Assembly (NCBI GenBank): GCA_005893225.1
Contig: VBOT01000030.1
Span: 1 to 38,049 of the forward strand
Direction: 5' to 3'
Length of the DNA stretch: 38,049 nt
Source of the DNA: Candidatus Eiseniibacteriota bacterium
Lineage (GTDB): Bacteria > Eisenbacteria > RBG-16-71-46
The notes under the pieces are model-generated. The model saw only the letters and a list, made by a program, of their open reading frames with translations. It was not told the DNA's origin and did not search any database. The translations under genes were made by a program, and so were the position numbers. The first letter of the stretch is position 1, and each line of letters opens with the position of its first letter. This document shows, one piece after another, positions 8,279 to 16,645 of this stretch.

Positions 8279-10993
8279 ATGCTTCTGCGTATCGCGAACC
8301 TCCTCAAGCTGGGCCGCGACGAGACCCGCCACGCGCTGCTGCTTGGCGGCATATTGTTCTTCATGACCGGCTCCTACACGCTGGTCAAGACCGCTCGCGA
8401 CGCGCTATTCCTGGCCGTGCTCCCCGCCGCGCTCCTGCCGTACGTCTTCCTGGGCGCCGGGGCCCTGACCACCCTGGTGGCCGTGGCCTACGCGCGCGCG
8501 AGCCGCCGGCGCCCGACCTGGCGGTCGCTGGAAGACGCTACGTGGGCGGCGGCGATCTCGCTCGGCCTCTTCGCCTACCTCTACGGACTTCACGCTCGAT
8601 GGGTGCCGATCGTGTTCTATCTGTGGGTCAACGCCTACGGCCTGATCCAGCTCGCGCAGTTCTGGTCGTTCGCCAACAGCGTCTCGAACCCACGCGAAGC
8701 CAAGCGGATCTTCGGCGCGATCGGCACCGGCGGAATCCTCGGCGGCCTGTTCGGGGGCGCGCTCGCGGCTCCGCTGGTGACGAGCCTCGGGCTGCGCTCG
8801 CTGCTCGTGATCGGGGGCGTGCTGGCCGGGCTGGCGGCTCCCATGGTGAGGCTCGCCGTCGAAAGCGGGGCGCTGCCGCCGCCGGAGCAGGTTCGCGAGG
8901 ATCCCGAGGGGCCCATCCACCCGCTGTCCCAGCCCTACGTCCGCTGGCTCACCCTGGCGGCCCTGTGCTCGGTGCTGGTCACGACGCTGCTCGACTACCA
9001 GTTCAAGGCCGAGATCCAGCGGCGCGATCCCTCGCCCCACGGGCTGGCCTCGTTCCTGGGCTGGTTCTACACCGCCACCAACCTCGCCGCCCTCATCATG
9101 CAGCTGTTCTTCACCCGCTGGTCGCTGCACGCGCTCGGGGCCGGCTGGTCGGCGGCGGTGCTGCCGGCCGGCTTGGGCATCGGAGCCGCGGCGACTCTGA
9201 TCGCCCCGGGTTTCGGCGCGGTGATCACCACCCGGCTCTGGGACCAGGTGATGCGCCTCTCCATCAACCGGACCGCCGGCGAGCTGTTCTTCTTCCCCCT
9301 CAAGCCGGAGATCCGGCGCCGCGCCAAGGCGCTGATCGAGGCGGGGCTCGAGCGCGTCGGCGACGGGCTCGCTGGTCTCCTGATCCTCGCCGCCGGGCTC
9401 GCCATGGGGTCGAGCACCTGGACGATCGCCGCCATGGTGGCGAGCCTGGTGGTGGTCTGGGTGATGGCGTGGCTGCGGGTGCGGCGCCTCTACGTGTCCG
9501 AGCTGGGCGAGAACGTGAGGCGCATGAACCTGGACCCCCATCGTGCCTCGGTGTCGCTCCGCGAGGCGAGCATCCTCGAGGAGTTCTCGCGCCTGCTCGC
9601 GAGCCCCTACGAGCGGCTGGTGCTGCACGGCCTCGAGATGATCGAGGAGAGCGCCCCCGAGCGGATCGAGGAACACATCGTCCCGCTGATGAGCCATCCG
9701 TCGCCGAGGGTGCGCGCGCGGGCCCTGTCGCTCGCGGGCGCGCGGCAGATGCGCGAGGCGAGCGGGGCGATCGAGGCCTTGATCGGCGACCCCGACCCCG
9801 AGGTCCGGATCGAGGCGATGCGCGCCCGAGTGGCGCTCGGCGGGGCGGACCCGATCGGGGCGCTCGAGGAGTTCCTCGACTCGGACGACGTGAACCTGAG
9901 GCGCGGCGCCGTGAACGCCATCGCCGAGTTCGCGCCGCCGGCCGACGAGGGCCGGGTGCGCGCGATCCTGGAGCGGTTGCTGCGCGGCGGCAGCGAGGAG
10001 CGCCTCATCGTGGCGGAATCCCTCGGACGCCGTCGGTCCGGAACGCTGCACGACTTGATCCCGCCGCTCCTCTCGGATCCGAGCCTCGAGGTGCGAAACG
10101 CGGCGCTCCTCTCCGCCGGGCTCACGAACCGCCGCGAGCTCATCCCGGCGATGGTGGACGCCCTCGCCGGCCGCGAGTCGCAGGCCACGGCGCGCCGGGC
10201 GCTCGCGGCGTTCGGCGATCGCGTGGTCGGGACGCTAGGCGACTACCTCTCCGACCCCGCGGTCCCGATCCAGAGCCGCCGCGAGATCCCGCGCGCGCTC
10301 GGGCAGATCGGCACCGCCGAGGCGGTGGCCGCGCTGTTCCGGTGTCGCGACCGCGACGACGTGCGCCTCGCCTATCGCATCCTCAAGGCCGAGAACCGCA
10401 TCCGCGAGCACGACGCGCGGATTCGCTTCCCGGCGCGGCTCGTGGACGAGGACCTGGACTTCGACGTCCAGAGCTACCTGTTCGCCTTCGTGCACTATCG
10501 CTTCTGCCCGATCGGGGGGCCGCGCAGCGCCGAGAGGCTGCTGTGCGTGGCGCTCAACGAGCGCATGGATCAGGCCCTGAGCCGCGTGTTCCGCCGGCTG
10601 GCGCTCCTCTACCCGCCGCAGGAGATCTTCGCCGCCTACCGTGGGGTCCTGTCCGAGAACCCGAGGGGACGCGGCAACTCCCTCGAGTACCTCGAGAACG
10701 CGCTCTCGCCCGAGCACGCCCGCCTGGTGCTGCCGCTGGTGGACGACTCCGGCGACGAGAAGCGCCTGCGCTTCGCCCAGGCCCGGTACGGGCTGCGCTA
10801 CCGGGGCCCCTCGGAGTCGCTCGCCGAGATCCTCCAGGGCAAGGATGCGTGGCTCAGGACCTGCGCGCTCTACGTGGTCGGCGCGCGCCGCGACCGCGCG
10901 CTCCAGCCGCTGGTGGAGCAGAGCCTCGGCGCCCGCGACGCCGGGGTCCGCGAGACCGCCGCCTGGGCGTTCGCCGCCCTGGCCGGAGCCTGA
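8279..10993 (+). CDS. Npt1/Tlc-type nucleotide-transporter-like membrane protein with C-terminal HEAT repeats
   Basis: 904 residues in two halves. Residues ~15-430 are polytopic, with about 11-12 hydrophobic segments, and resemble the ADP/ATP translocase-like (Tlc/Npt, MFS-related) family: GGILFFMTGSYTLVKTARDA near the start, FWSFANSVSNPREAKRIFG with GTGGILGGLFGG, and LSINRTAGELFFFPLKPEIR. Residues ~435-904 are soluble helical repeats (PSPRVRARALSLAGARQ, DPDPEVRIEAMRARVAL, DPSLEVRNAALLSAGL) of HEAT type. Classic members exchange nucleotides in intracellular parasites and plastids. In free-living bacteria, versions with HEAT and cyclic-nucleotide-binding modules exist with unproven substrates. 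The ATG has no strong ribosome-binding site. It is followed after 15 bases by the cNMP-binding protein, most likely its regulatory partner. Transport of ATP/ADP should not be assumed. Confidence 0.75.
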   Translation: MLLRIANLLKLGRDETRHALLLGGILFFMTGSYTLVKTARDALFLAVLPAALLPYVFLGAGALTTLVAVAYARASRRRPTWRSLEDATWAAAISLGLFAYLYGLHARWVPIVFYLWVNAYGLIQLAQFWSFANSVSNPREAKRIFGAIGTGGILGGLFGGALAAPLVTSLGLRSLLVIGGVLAGLAAPMVRLAVESGALPPPEQVREDPEGPIHPLSQPYVRWLTLAALCSVLVTTLLDYQFKAEIQRRDPSPHGLASFLGWFYTATNLAALIMQLFFTRWSLHALGAGWSAAVLPAGLGIGAAATLIAPGFGAVITTRLWDQVMRLSINRTAGELFFFPLKPEIRRRAKALIEAGLERVGDGLAGLLILAAGLAMGSSTWTIAAMVASLVVVWVMAWLRVRRLYVSELGENVRRMNLDPHRASVSLREASILEEFSRLLASPYERLVLHGLEMIEESAPERIEEHIVPLMSHPSPRVRARALSLAGARQMREASGAIEALIGDPDPEVRIEAMRARVALGGADPIGALEEFLDSDDVNLRRGAVNAIAEFAPPADEGRVRAILERLLRGGSEERLIVAESLGRRRSGTLHDLIPPLLSDPSLEVRNAALLSAGLTNRRELIPAMVDALAGRESQATARRALAAFGDRVVGTLGDYLSDPAVPIQSRREIPRALGQIGTAEAVAALFRCRDRDDVRLAYRILKAENRIREHDARIRFPARLVDEDLDFDVQSYLFAFVHYRFCPIGGPRSAERLLCVALNERMDQALSRVFRRLALLYPPQEIFAAYRGVLSENPRGRGNSLEYLENALSPEHARLVLPLVDDSGDEKRLRFAQARYGLRYRGPSESLAEILQGKDAWLRTCALYVVGARRDRALQPLVEQSLGARDAGVRETAAWAFAALAGA

Positions 10994-11008
10994 CGGCCGG
11001 ATGGCGCG

Positions 11009-11653
11009 ATGGCCGACACCCTGACCCTGGTCGAGAGGACGGCGTTCCTGAAGAGCCTACGGGTGCTGTCGAGCATCCCGCTCGAGGCGCTCGCCGAGCT
11101 CGCGGGGCGCGCCCGGGAGATCCACTGCGAGCCCGGAGACGTCGTGTTCCGCGAGGGCGATCCCAATCGCGGCACCTTCTTCGTGGTGGACGGGCTGCTG
11201 GAGCAGCGGCGGGGGAGGGCGTTGCTCGCCGTCTTCCGGCCGGGGTCGGCGATCGGCGAGCTGTGGCTCGAGGAAGGCGAGCCCCACGAATCCCGGCTGG
11301 TCGCGCTCGAGCCCTCGCACCTGCTCAACATCGACCGCGAGGACGTGAGGGAGGGCTTGCTCGAGTACCCGGAGTTCGGGGCGGCCCTGGTCCAGGCGCT
11401 CGCGCACCGCATCCACGAGCTGAACGGGCGCGTGCTCGAGCTCGAGCGCACCATCGCCCTGCTCCACGGCAGGCTCACCGAGGCCGGGATCGAGCCTCCC
11501 GATCTCAGGATGGAGAAGGCGCGCCCGGCACCCGCGGCGGCTCCGGCGGTGAGCCCGCCCGTTTCCCAGGAGCGCCGCCCCGACCCTGCCGCGCCAACCT
11601 CGAGGGGGGCGGAGAGCCCGGGCCGGCCTGACGGGCCGCTGGACGCGACGTGA
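11009..11653 (+). CDS. Cyclic-nucleotide-binding-domain protein
   Basis: 214 residues. A CRP/PKA-type cNMP-binding domain spans about 8-140: LKSLRVLSSIPLEALAELA, EPGDVVFREGDPNRGTFFV, and the phosphate-binding-cassette region PGSAIGELWLEEGEPHESRL. The GEL part is kept, but the usual P-R-(S/T)-A segment is altered (HESRLVA), so ligand binding is uncertain. A short coiled-coil helix (~140-165, RIHELNGRVLELERTIALLH) and a disordered Ala/Pro-rich tail follow. There is no DNA-binding helix-turn-helix, so it is not a CRP-like transcription factor. Its position between the HEAT-containing transporter and the MATE gene, with a GTGA overlap to the latter, suggests it senses a nucleotide or acts as a scaffold for one of these transporters. 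In related bacteria this domain is sometimes fused to the HEAT transporter. Confidence 0.8.
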   Translation: MADTLTLVERTAFLKSLRVLSSIPLEALAELAGRAREIHCEPGDVVFREGDPNRGTFFVVDGLLEQRRGRALLAVFRPGSAIGELWLEEGEPHESRLVALEPSHLLNIDREDVREGLLEYPEFGAALVQALAHRIHELNGRVLELERTIALLHGRLTEAGIEPPDLRMEKARPAPAAAPAVSPPVSQERRPDPAAPTSRGAESPGRPDGPLDAT

Positions 11654-13083
11654 CCCGCGCCGAGCCGGTGGCGGAAGGCGGACCGGCCGTCACCGCGCCG
11701 ATCCCGAGCGAGCTGCTGCGCCTCGCGCTGCCGGTCCTGGCCTCTCAGTTCCTGCGCGTCGCCTACCAGTGGGTCGACGCGCTCTGGGTGCGCGGGCTCG
11801 GGGTCGAAGCCACGGCGGCCGTGACCACCTCGGTGTTCGTGATGTGGACCGTGTACTCGCTGCACGACATCTTCGGGATCGGCGTGGCCGCCTACGTGAG
11901 CCAGCTCCTCGGCGCCGGCGAGCGCGGCCGGGCGGGGCTCGCCGCCTACAAGGGGATCCGCGCCGCGGCGCTGCTCGGGCTCGCCGGAACGGCGCTCGGC
12001 GTGTTCGGGGCGCGGAGCGTCTACCAGCTCATGAATGCCGGCCCGGGCGTCACCGAGAACGGCGCCCGCTACCTCGCCGTCGTCCTGGGCGCCGCGCCGA
12101 TCCCGATGACGGCGCTCACCTGCGAGACCATCATGCGCTCGGCCGGCGACACGCGGACGCCGCTCCTGATCGACCTGTGCGCGGTCGGGCTCAACGCCCT
12201 GCTCGACCCGATCTTCATCTACGGCTGGGGGCCGGTCCCGGCGATGGGCGTGGCGGGGGCCGCATGGGCGACGGTCATGGCCCAGGCCGTGATGGTGGCG
12301 GGATATCTCTCGATGGCGGCGCGCGGCCACCGCGCGCTTCCGCTCGCCCGGACGGCGCCCGGGCCGCCGGTCCGGATCGCCGGGATGGCCCGGGTCGGGA
12401 TTCCGGGCGCGATCATCGGGATGATGTTCTCGGTGGTCTACATCGCGTTCTCCCGCTCGGCGGCGCGCTACGGCTCGGCGGCGCTCGCGGTGGTCGGGAT
12501 CGCGAACCGGATCGAGGCGCTGGCGTTCATGAACGCGGTGGCGATCGGGGTCGCCGGGGCCACGCTGGTGGGACAGAACCTCGGGGCGGGGCGGCCGGAC
12601 CGGGCGGTCCAGGTGGTCCGCACCGGCCTGATCTGGATGCTCTGGGTCTCGGCGTTCATGACCCTGGCGTTCCTGCTGCTGCCGGGGTTCTTCCTCGGAC
12701 TCTTCAGCCACGACCCCGGGGTCCATCGGATCGGAGTCCCCTACCTGCGGGTGCTCGCGATCTGCCTCGTCTTCACCGGGGCCGAGGTCGTCACCGCCGA
12801 GTCGATCCTCGGCTCCGGGCACACCCGGCCGATCTCCTGGATCTTCACCACCTTCTCGATGCTGAGGATCCCGCTCGCCTTCCTGATTCCCGACTGGACC
12901 GGGCTCGGGGTGGTGGGGATCGCGTGGGTGATCACGGTGACCTGCATCCTGCGGGCGCTCATCATCGTGACCTGGGCGGCGCGAGGAACGTGGAAGACCG
13001 GCCTCCGCCGCGAGCTTCACGGGGCGGAGCGGCTGCTGGCCGAGCGGCCCGGGCTGGCGGAGCCCCCGGGGCTCCCGGAGTGA
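11650..13083 (+). CDS. MATE family multidrug/toxin efflux transporter
   Basis: 477-residue, 12-helix MATE antiporter. It begins with the typical amphipathic entry LRLALPVLASQFLRVAYQWV, followed by DALWVRGLGVEATAAVTTS. Later blocks are GIGVAAYVSQLLGAG, ETIMRSAGDTRTPLLIDL, LNALLDPIFIYGWG, GIANRIEALAFMNAVAIG and GATLVGQNLGAGRPDRA, which match both MatE repeats. These proteins export cationic or lipophilic compounds using a proton or sodium gradient across the inner membrane. The start is GTG, overlapping the stop of the cNMP-binding gene (GTGA), so translation is probably coupled. The C-terminal ~30 residues are cytosolic and Pro/Glu-rich. The substrate is unknown. Confidence 0.9.
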   Translation: MTRAEPVAEGGPAVTAPIPSELLRLALPVLASQFLRVAYQWVDALWVRGLGVEATAAVTTSVFVMWTVYSLHDIFGIGVAAYVSQLLGAGERGRAGLAAYKGIRAAALLGLAGTALGVFGARSVYQLMNAGPGVTENGARYLAVVLGAAPIPMTALTCETIMRSAGDTRTPLLIDLCAVGLNALLDPIFIYGWGPVPAMGVAGAAWATVMAQAVMVAGYLSMAARGHRALPLARTAPGPPVRIAGMARVGIPGAIIGMMFSVVYIAFSRSAARYGSAALAVVGIANRIEALAFMNAVAIGVAGATLVGQNLGAGRPDRAVQVVRTGLIWMLWVSAFMTLAFLLLPGFFLGLFSHDPGVHRIGVPYLRVLAICLVFTGAEVVTAESILGSGHTRPISWIFTTFSMLRIPLAFLIPDWTGLGVVGIAWVITVTCILRALIIVTWAARGTWKTGLRRELHGAERLLAERPGLAEPPGLPE

Positions 13084-13139
13084 TGCGGCGCACCTCCTTC
13101 CGGCCGCGACCCTCCCTATTCCCGTTCCCGCGAGGCGGC

Positions 13140-13145
13140 TATGAT
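13140..13145 (+). promoter_or_regulatory. Candidate -10 hexamer TATGAT
   Basis: TATGAT, one mismatch from the sigma-70 consensus, lies 60 bases upstream of the oxidoreductase start in the 121-base gap after the MATE gene. An upstream TTCCCG at 13119 is a poor -35 match with short spacing. This would make the oxidoreductase and VKOR-DsbA genes a separate transcription unit. The call rests on the hexamer alone. Confidence 0.3.
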
Positions 13146-13204
13146 GGCGCACCCCTCCCCCGACCGGCGAAGGGGCGCGGCACCCGGCACGCGGAGCCCA
13201 TCCG

Positions 13205-14410
13205 ATGCAACACCAGTACGTGATCGTGGGAGGAGGACTGGCGGCGGCCTCGGCCGTCGAGGGGATCCGAGCGCACGACGCCGACGGCACGGTGCTCGTG
13301 ATCTCGCGCGAGAATCACCCTCCCTACCACCGCCCGCCACTCTCCAAGGGTCTGTGGTTCGGGAAGACCACCAAGGACAAGCTCCCGGTTCACGAACCGG
13401 CCTTCTACAAGCAGCACGGCGTCGAGCTGTCGCTGCGCCGCGAGGTGGTCGAGCTGGATCCCGAGAACCATACGGTCTGGGACGACCGCGGGGTGGCCCA
13501 CCAGTACGGCCGGCTGCTGCTCGCGACCGGCGGGCGGCCCCGCCGTCTCGAAGTCGAGGGCTCGGACCTCGAGGGCATCCACTACTTCCGCTCGCTCGAG
13601 GACTACCTCTTCCTCGAAGGCTCCCTCGGCCGGGTGCAGCACGCCGTGGTCCTCGGCGGAGGGTTCATCGCGATCGAGCTCGCGGCGGCGCTCCTGCACG
13701 CCGGCAGGGAAGTCACGTTCGTCTACCCGCACGACTACCCGCTCGCCCGGGTGCTGCCGCGCGACCTGGGGCTGTTCGTGGCCGACTTCTACCGCCAGAA
13801 GGGAGTCGAGACGGTCTCCAACGAGGCCGCAATGTCGTTCGAGGACCAGGCCGGGTTGATCGTCCTGCGCACCCGCCAGGGCAACACCATCACCACGCAA
13901 GTCGTCGTCGCGGGAGTCGGCATCGAGCCACAGGTCGAGCTGGCGGAGGCGGCCGGGCTCGGGGTCGGGAACGGGATCGAGGTGGACGAGTACGCCCGCA
14001 CCACCGATCCGGACATCTTCGCGGCCGGGGACGTGGCGGAGTTCCCCTACTTGGCGCTCGGCGAGCGCGCCCGGGTCGAGCACTGGGACCACGCCATCCA
14101 TCATGGGCGCAACGCCGGGGCCAACATGGCGGGCGCCCACGAGGTCTACGCCCATCTGCCGATGTTCTACTCCGACTTCTTCGAGCTCGGCTGGGAGGCG
14201 GTGGGGGACCTGGACGGGAGCCTCAAGGTCGAGCCGGTGTGGAAGGAGCCGTTCCGCGAAGGGGTCCTGTTCTACCTGCGCGACGACGTGATCCGGGGCG
14301 TGCTGCTCTGGAACGTGTGGGAGCGGGTCGAGTGGGCGCGCGAGCTGGTCCGGGAAGGCCGCGCCATGTCGGCGGGCGAGCGGGCCGACCTGGTGGCCAG
14401 CCTGGCCTGA
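13205..14410 (+). CDS. FAD-dependent NAD(P)H oxidoreductase, AIF/ferredoxin-reductase-like
   Basis: 401 residues of the pyridine-nucleotide-disulfide oxidoreductase fold. The FAD-binding Rossmann motif is IVGGGLAAASAVEGIRAHD (residues ~7-25). HPPYHRPPLSKGLWFGK is the typical AIF/rubredoxin-reductase loop. The NADH-binding Rossmann motif is VVLGGGFIAIELAAALLHAG (~150-170), and the second FAD motif is PDIFAAGDVAEFPY (~260-275). The C-terminal domain (LPMFYSDFFELGWEAVGDLD and GVLLWNVWERVEWARELV) is of the apoptosis-inducing-factor/reductase_C type. No redox-active CxxC is present, so it is not a thioredoxin reductase. GGAG eight bases before the ATG supports this start. It lies 97 bases before the VKOR-DsbA gene on the same strand, so the two may be co-transcribed redox functions. 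The electron acceptor is unknown. Confidence 0.85.
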   Translation: MQHQYVIVGGGLAAASAVEGIRAHDADGTVLVISRENHPPYHRPPLSKGLWFGKTTKDKLPVHEPAFYKQHGVELSLRREVVELDPENHTVWDDRGVAHQYGRLLLATGGRPRRLEVEGSDLEGIHYFRSLEDYLFLEGSLGRVQHAVVLGGGFIAIELAAALLHAGREVTFVYPHDYPLARVLPRDLGLFVADFYRQKGVETVSNEAAMSFEDQAGLIVLRTRQGNTITTQVVVAGVGIEPQVELAEAAGLGVGNGIEVDEYARTTDPDIFAAGDVAEFPYLALGERARVEHWDHAIHHGRNAGANMAGAHEVYAHLPMFYSDFFELGWEAVGDLDGSLKVEPVWKEPFREGVLFYLRDDVIRGVLLWNVWERVEWARELVREGRAMSAGERADLVASLA

Positions 14411-14507
14411 GACGGGCGGGGTCGATCCCGGCCGCGCTGCTTCGCGTTTCTCGATAGGGAGGGTCATCCCAGTCAGCGCCCCCGCCCGCAACACGCTGCC
14501 GGTCCTG

Positions 14508-15707
14508 ATGGTTCTGCTCGCCGCCGCCGGGGTCGGCCTCTCCGCCTTCTTGCTGCAGGCCCATCTCACCGTGCTGAGCGGCGGTCTCGAGGAGGGGTTC
14601 TTCTGCAGCGGCGCGGGCGTGTGGGACTGCAACGCCGTCGCGGCCCACGAGTCGGCGTCGTTCCTCGGCCTTCCCGTCGCCTTGTGGGGACTCGTCTACT
14701 TCGCGCTCCTGCTGGGGCTCACGATCCAGGCCCTGTTCCTGCGCGACGAGGACCTCAAGGCGGTGTGCGCCCTGGGCACCAACCTCTGCACGCTCGGGCT
14801 GCTGTTCGACGGCTACCTCGGCTTCGTGATGGTGACCCAGATCCGGCACGTGTGCCTCAGCTGCGCCGGCACCTACCTCATCAACCTGCTCCTCGTGCTC
14901 GGCTTCTGGCGCCGGGAGCGCGCCCTAGGGGCACCCCTCTCGTGGTCGCGGCTCCTTCCCTCGCCGGGCCTGGCGCGCGGGGGGAGCGATGCGGACTATT
15001 ACCGCAACGCGCTCAAGACGGTGATGACGAGCCTCACGCTGCTCGCTACGGCGTTCACGTTCTTCATCGGGCTGGTCCCGGTGCTGGAGGTGGAGCGCGA
15101 GGAGCGGCAGGAGGTCGGGGAGTTCCTGGCGCAGATGGCGGGCCCTCCCCAGGTCGACATGGCGGTGTTCGACGGGCGACCTTCGATCGGCCCGCGAAAC
15201 GCGGCGGTCACGGTCGCGGTGACCGGTGATTTCCAGTGCAGCTTCTGCCGCTCGCTCGCCAACCACCTGGAGGCGCTGCGCCGCCGCCACCCCGACAAGA
15301 TCCGGCTCATCTTCGTCAACTTCCCGGTCAGCTCGGAATGCAATCCCCGCGTGCGCGAGCCGGTCCACGAGGACGCGTGCTGGCTGGCGCGCGCGGGTGA
15401 GTGCGCGGCGGCCCAGGGCAGGTTCTGGGAGTACCACGACCTGGCGTTCCAGAGGATCGGGTTCGCAGCGGTTCGCAGGGAGAACGTGCTGCGGCGAATC
15501 GGAGAGGCCGGCGTGGATCCGAGGCGCCTCCGCGCCTGCCTGGAGACCCCGGCGCCGGCCGAGGCCGTGGCGGAGGACATCGCCCTCGCCCAGCGCCTCG
15601 GCCTCATGGTCACGCCGACCGTGGTGATCAACGGCTACGTCAAGAAGGGGAGCCTCCTGCCGTGGATGTTGAAGACGGTGGTGGCGTTCATGCTGCGACG
15701 GGGGTGA
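14508..15707 (+). CDS. VKOR-DsbA fusion: periplasmic disulfide-bond formation
   Basis: 399 residues joining a vitamin-K-epoxide-reductase-like membrane domain (~1-200) to a DsbA/thioredoxin-like domain (~210-399). The VKOR part shows the loop cysteines (FFCSGAGVWDCNAV), the conserved serine/glycine stretch SASFLGLPVALWG, and the active CxxC in HVCLSCAGTYLINL. After a fifth hydrophobic segment (LLATAFTFFIGLVPVL), the thioredoxin domain has the redox centre GDFQCSFCRS and the cis-proline loop MVTPTVVINGY. Such fusions oxidise exported proteins and pass electrons to quinone, replacing DsbA plus DsbB. The ATG at 14508 has no clear ribosome-binding site. The open frame extends upstream without another standard start, and GGGAGGG lies about 45 bases before, so the true start is a little uncertain. 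Cysteine-rich exported proteins, such as the one at the right end of the window, would be natural clients. Confidence 0.9.
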   Translation: MVLLAAAGVGLSAFLLQAHLTVLSGGLEEGFFCSGAGVWDCNAVAAHESASFLGLPVALWGLVYFALLLGLTIQALFLRDEDLKAVCALGTNLCTLGLLFDGYLGFVMVTQIRHVCLSCAGTYLINLLLVLGFWRRERALGAPLSWSRLLPSPGLARGGSDADYYRNALKTVMTSLTLLATAFTFFIGLVPVLEVEREERQEVGEFLAQMAGPPQVDMAVFDGRPSIGPRNAAVTVAVTGDFQCSFCRSLANHLEALRRRHPDKIRLIFVNFPVSSECNPRVREPVHEDACWLARAGECAAAQGRFWEYHDLAFQRIGFAAVRRENVLRRIGEAGVDPRRLRACLETPAPAEAVAEDIALAQRLGLMVTPTVVINGYVKKGSLLPWMLKTVVAFMLRRG

Positions 15708-15714
15708 AGGGAGC

Positions 15715-15772
15715 GGGGCATGAAAGGGACTCCCGCCCGCGGTCCCTCGCGAGCGAAAGCCCCTCTCTTTTC
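15715..15772 (+). terminator. Probable intrinsic terminator after VKOR-DsbA
   Basis: GGGGC at 15715-15719 pairs with GCCCC at 15759-15763, enclosing an inner GGGAC/GTCCC hairpin, and is followed by the pyrimidine run TCTCTTTTC. It begins eight bases after the stop codon. The stem is interrupted and the T-run imperfect, so efficiency is uncertain. Confidence 0.45.
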
Positions 15773-15835
15773 ATCTTGAATCGATCTACATTAGCTAGAG
15801 CACGTCTGTCCTAGCATCGGGTCCGGTCGATCGCC

Positions 15836-16633
15836 TTAGCGATAGATGGTCTTGAGCCGACCCCACGTGGTCTGCTTGGCAGCCGCGGGAGCGTCCGCCT
15901 GCGGGACCAAGGTCCCCGGAGCGGCGCCCTCGAGCTGCGAACCGCCGGCGAAGCCCTTGGTGGCCCGAAGGATCTGGACGATCATCGTCCCCTTGCCGAC
16001 CAGCCCCGTCGCCGAGGCCGTACCCTCCTGGACGCTCGTGGAGCTCGTGATCCGCGCCTGCAGGGAGACCGTGTGCGTCCCCACCGGCACGTTGCTGCTC
16101 ACGAAGTTGAACGACGCCGCATTCAGGGTGGTGAGGATCAACTCGATCTCCTCCGGCGTCACGCAGGTCTGATCGACGACGATGGTCGTGGTTCCGTCAC
16201 CGTTGGTGACCGTGCGCAAGCAATTCCCGATGGCACCCTCGAGAGTGGCCGAGAGCGTCTGCGTCCGGGCGGCGTAGGTGACCGTCCCCGGAGGCATGGG
16301 CTGGCCGTCGACGAGGGCCTGGACCTGGATGGCGACGCTGGCCGTCGAGCTGTCCTTCTTGTTGTTCTTGCTCCTCACCAGGGTCTGGGTGTAGAGGCCG
16401 GCCTCGAGCGACGCGCTCACATACAGCTCCTTGCTCGAAGGAGTCTTGATGGGAGCAGCGAGGATCGTCACCCACCCGCTCGTTCCGGTGGTCTCCTTGA
16501 TCAGAGCCAATTCAGATGTCGTGAAGGCGAATTGCGCCGAGGGCTGTCCGCCCGCCCGGCTCGTCTGCACCGCCAGGGGAAGGGCCAGGCAAACCGCCAG
16601 CAACGCGATAGAAAGCGCCTTTGTGGTGTGCAC
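15836..16633 (-). CDS. Exported protein of unknown function with C-terminal TWGRLKTIYR tail
   Basis: 265 residues, not recognised as a named family. The GTG start is fixed by a perfect AGGAGG six bases upstream. A signal peptide follows (VHTTKALSIALLAVCLALPL, cleavage likely after SRAGG). The mature part is Thr/Ser/Val-rich with predicted beta strands (KELYVSASLEAGLYTQTLVR, ASVAIQVQALVDGQPMPPG, GTHTVSLQARITSSTSV) and two cysteines about 14 residues apart (NCLRTV, QTCVTPEE) that could form a disulfide. The last ten residues, TWGRLKTIYR, match the end of the otherwise unrelated exported protein at 37070-37840 (TWGQLKSFYR). This suggests a shared C-terminal signal. A surface or periplasmic location is inferred; no enzyme motif is visible. 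Confidence 0.75.
   Translation of the reverse strand: MHTTKALSIALLAVCLALPLAVQTSRAGGQPSAQFAFTTSELALIKETTGTSGWVTILAAPIKTPSSKELYVSASLEAGLYTQTLVRSKNNKKDSSTASVAIQVQALVDGQPMPPGTVTYAARTQTLSATLEGAIGNCLRTVTNGDGTTTIVVDQTCVTPEEIELILTTLNAASFNFVSSNVPVGTHTVSLQARITSSTSVQEGTASATGLVGKGTMIVQILRATKGFAGGSQLEGAAPGTLVPQADAPAAAKQTTWGRLKTIYR
15839..15868 (-). other. C-terminal TWGxLKxxYR motif (copy 1)
   Basis: The ten codons before the stop encode TWGRLKTIYR. Six of the ten residues (T, W, G, L, K and the terminal YR counted as a pair) recur at the same distance from the stop in the gene at 37070-37840. A linker rich in Ala, Pro and Gln precedes it (PQADAPAAAKQT), as expected of an exposed tail. Confidence 0.6.
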
Positions 16634-16639
16634 GATGTA

Positions 16640-16645
16640 CCTCCT
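16640..16645 (-). promoter_or_regulatory. Strong Shine-Dalgarno AGGAGG
   Basis: AGGAGG lies six bases before the GTG at 16633 on the minus strand. It selects this GTG over upstream in-frame starts, which would put about 50 Arg/Pro-rich residues in front of the signal peptide. Confidence 0.8.

Noticed and set aside
8005-11631. Very long plus-strand open frame (1208 codons)
   Set aside because: Arg/Pro/Gly-rich shadow of the transporter gene in another frame; the 8279-10993 frame has clear membrane helices and HEAT repeats.
10870-13290. Long minus-strand open frame (806 codons)
   Set aside because: Antisense shadow of the cNMP-binding and MATE genes, with low-complexity composition and no domain.
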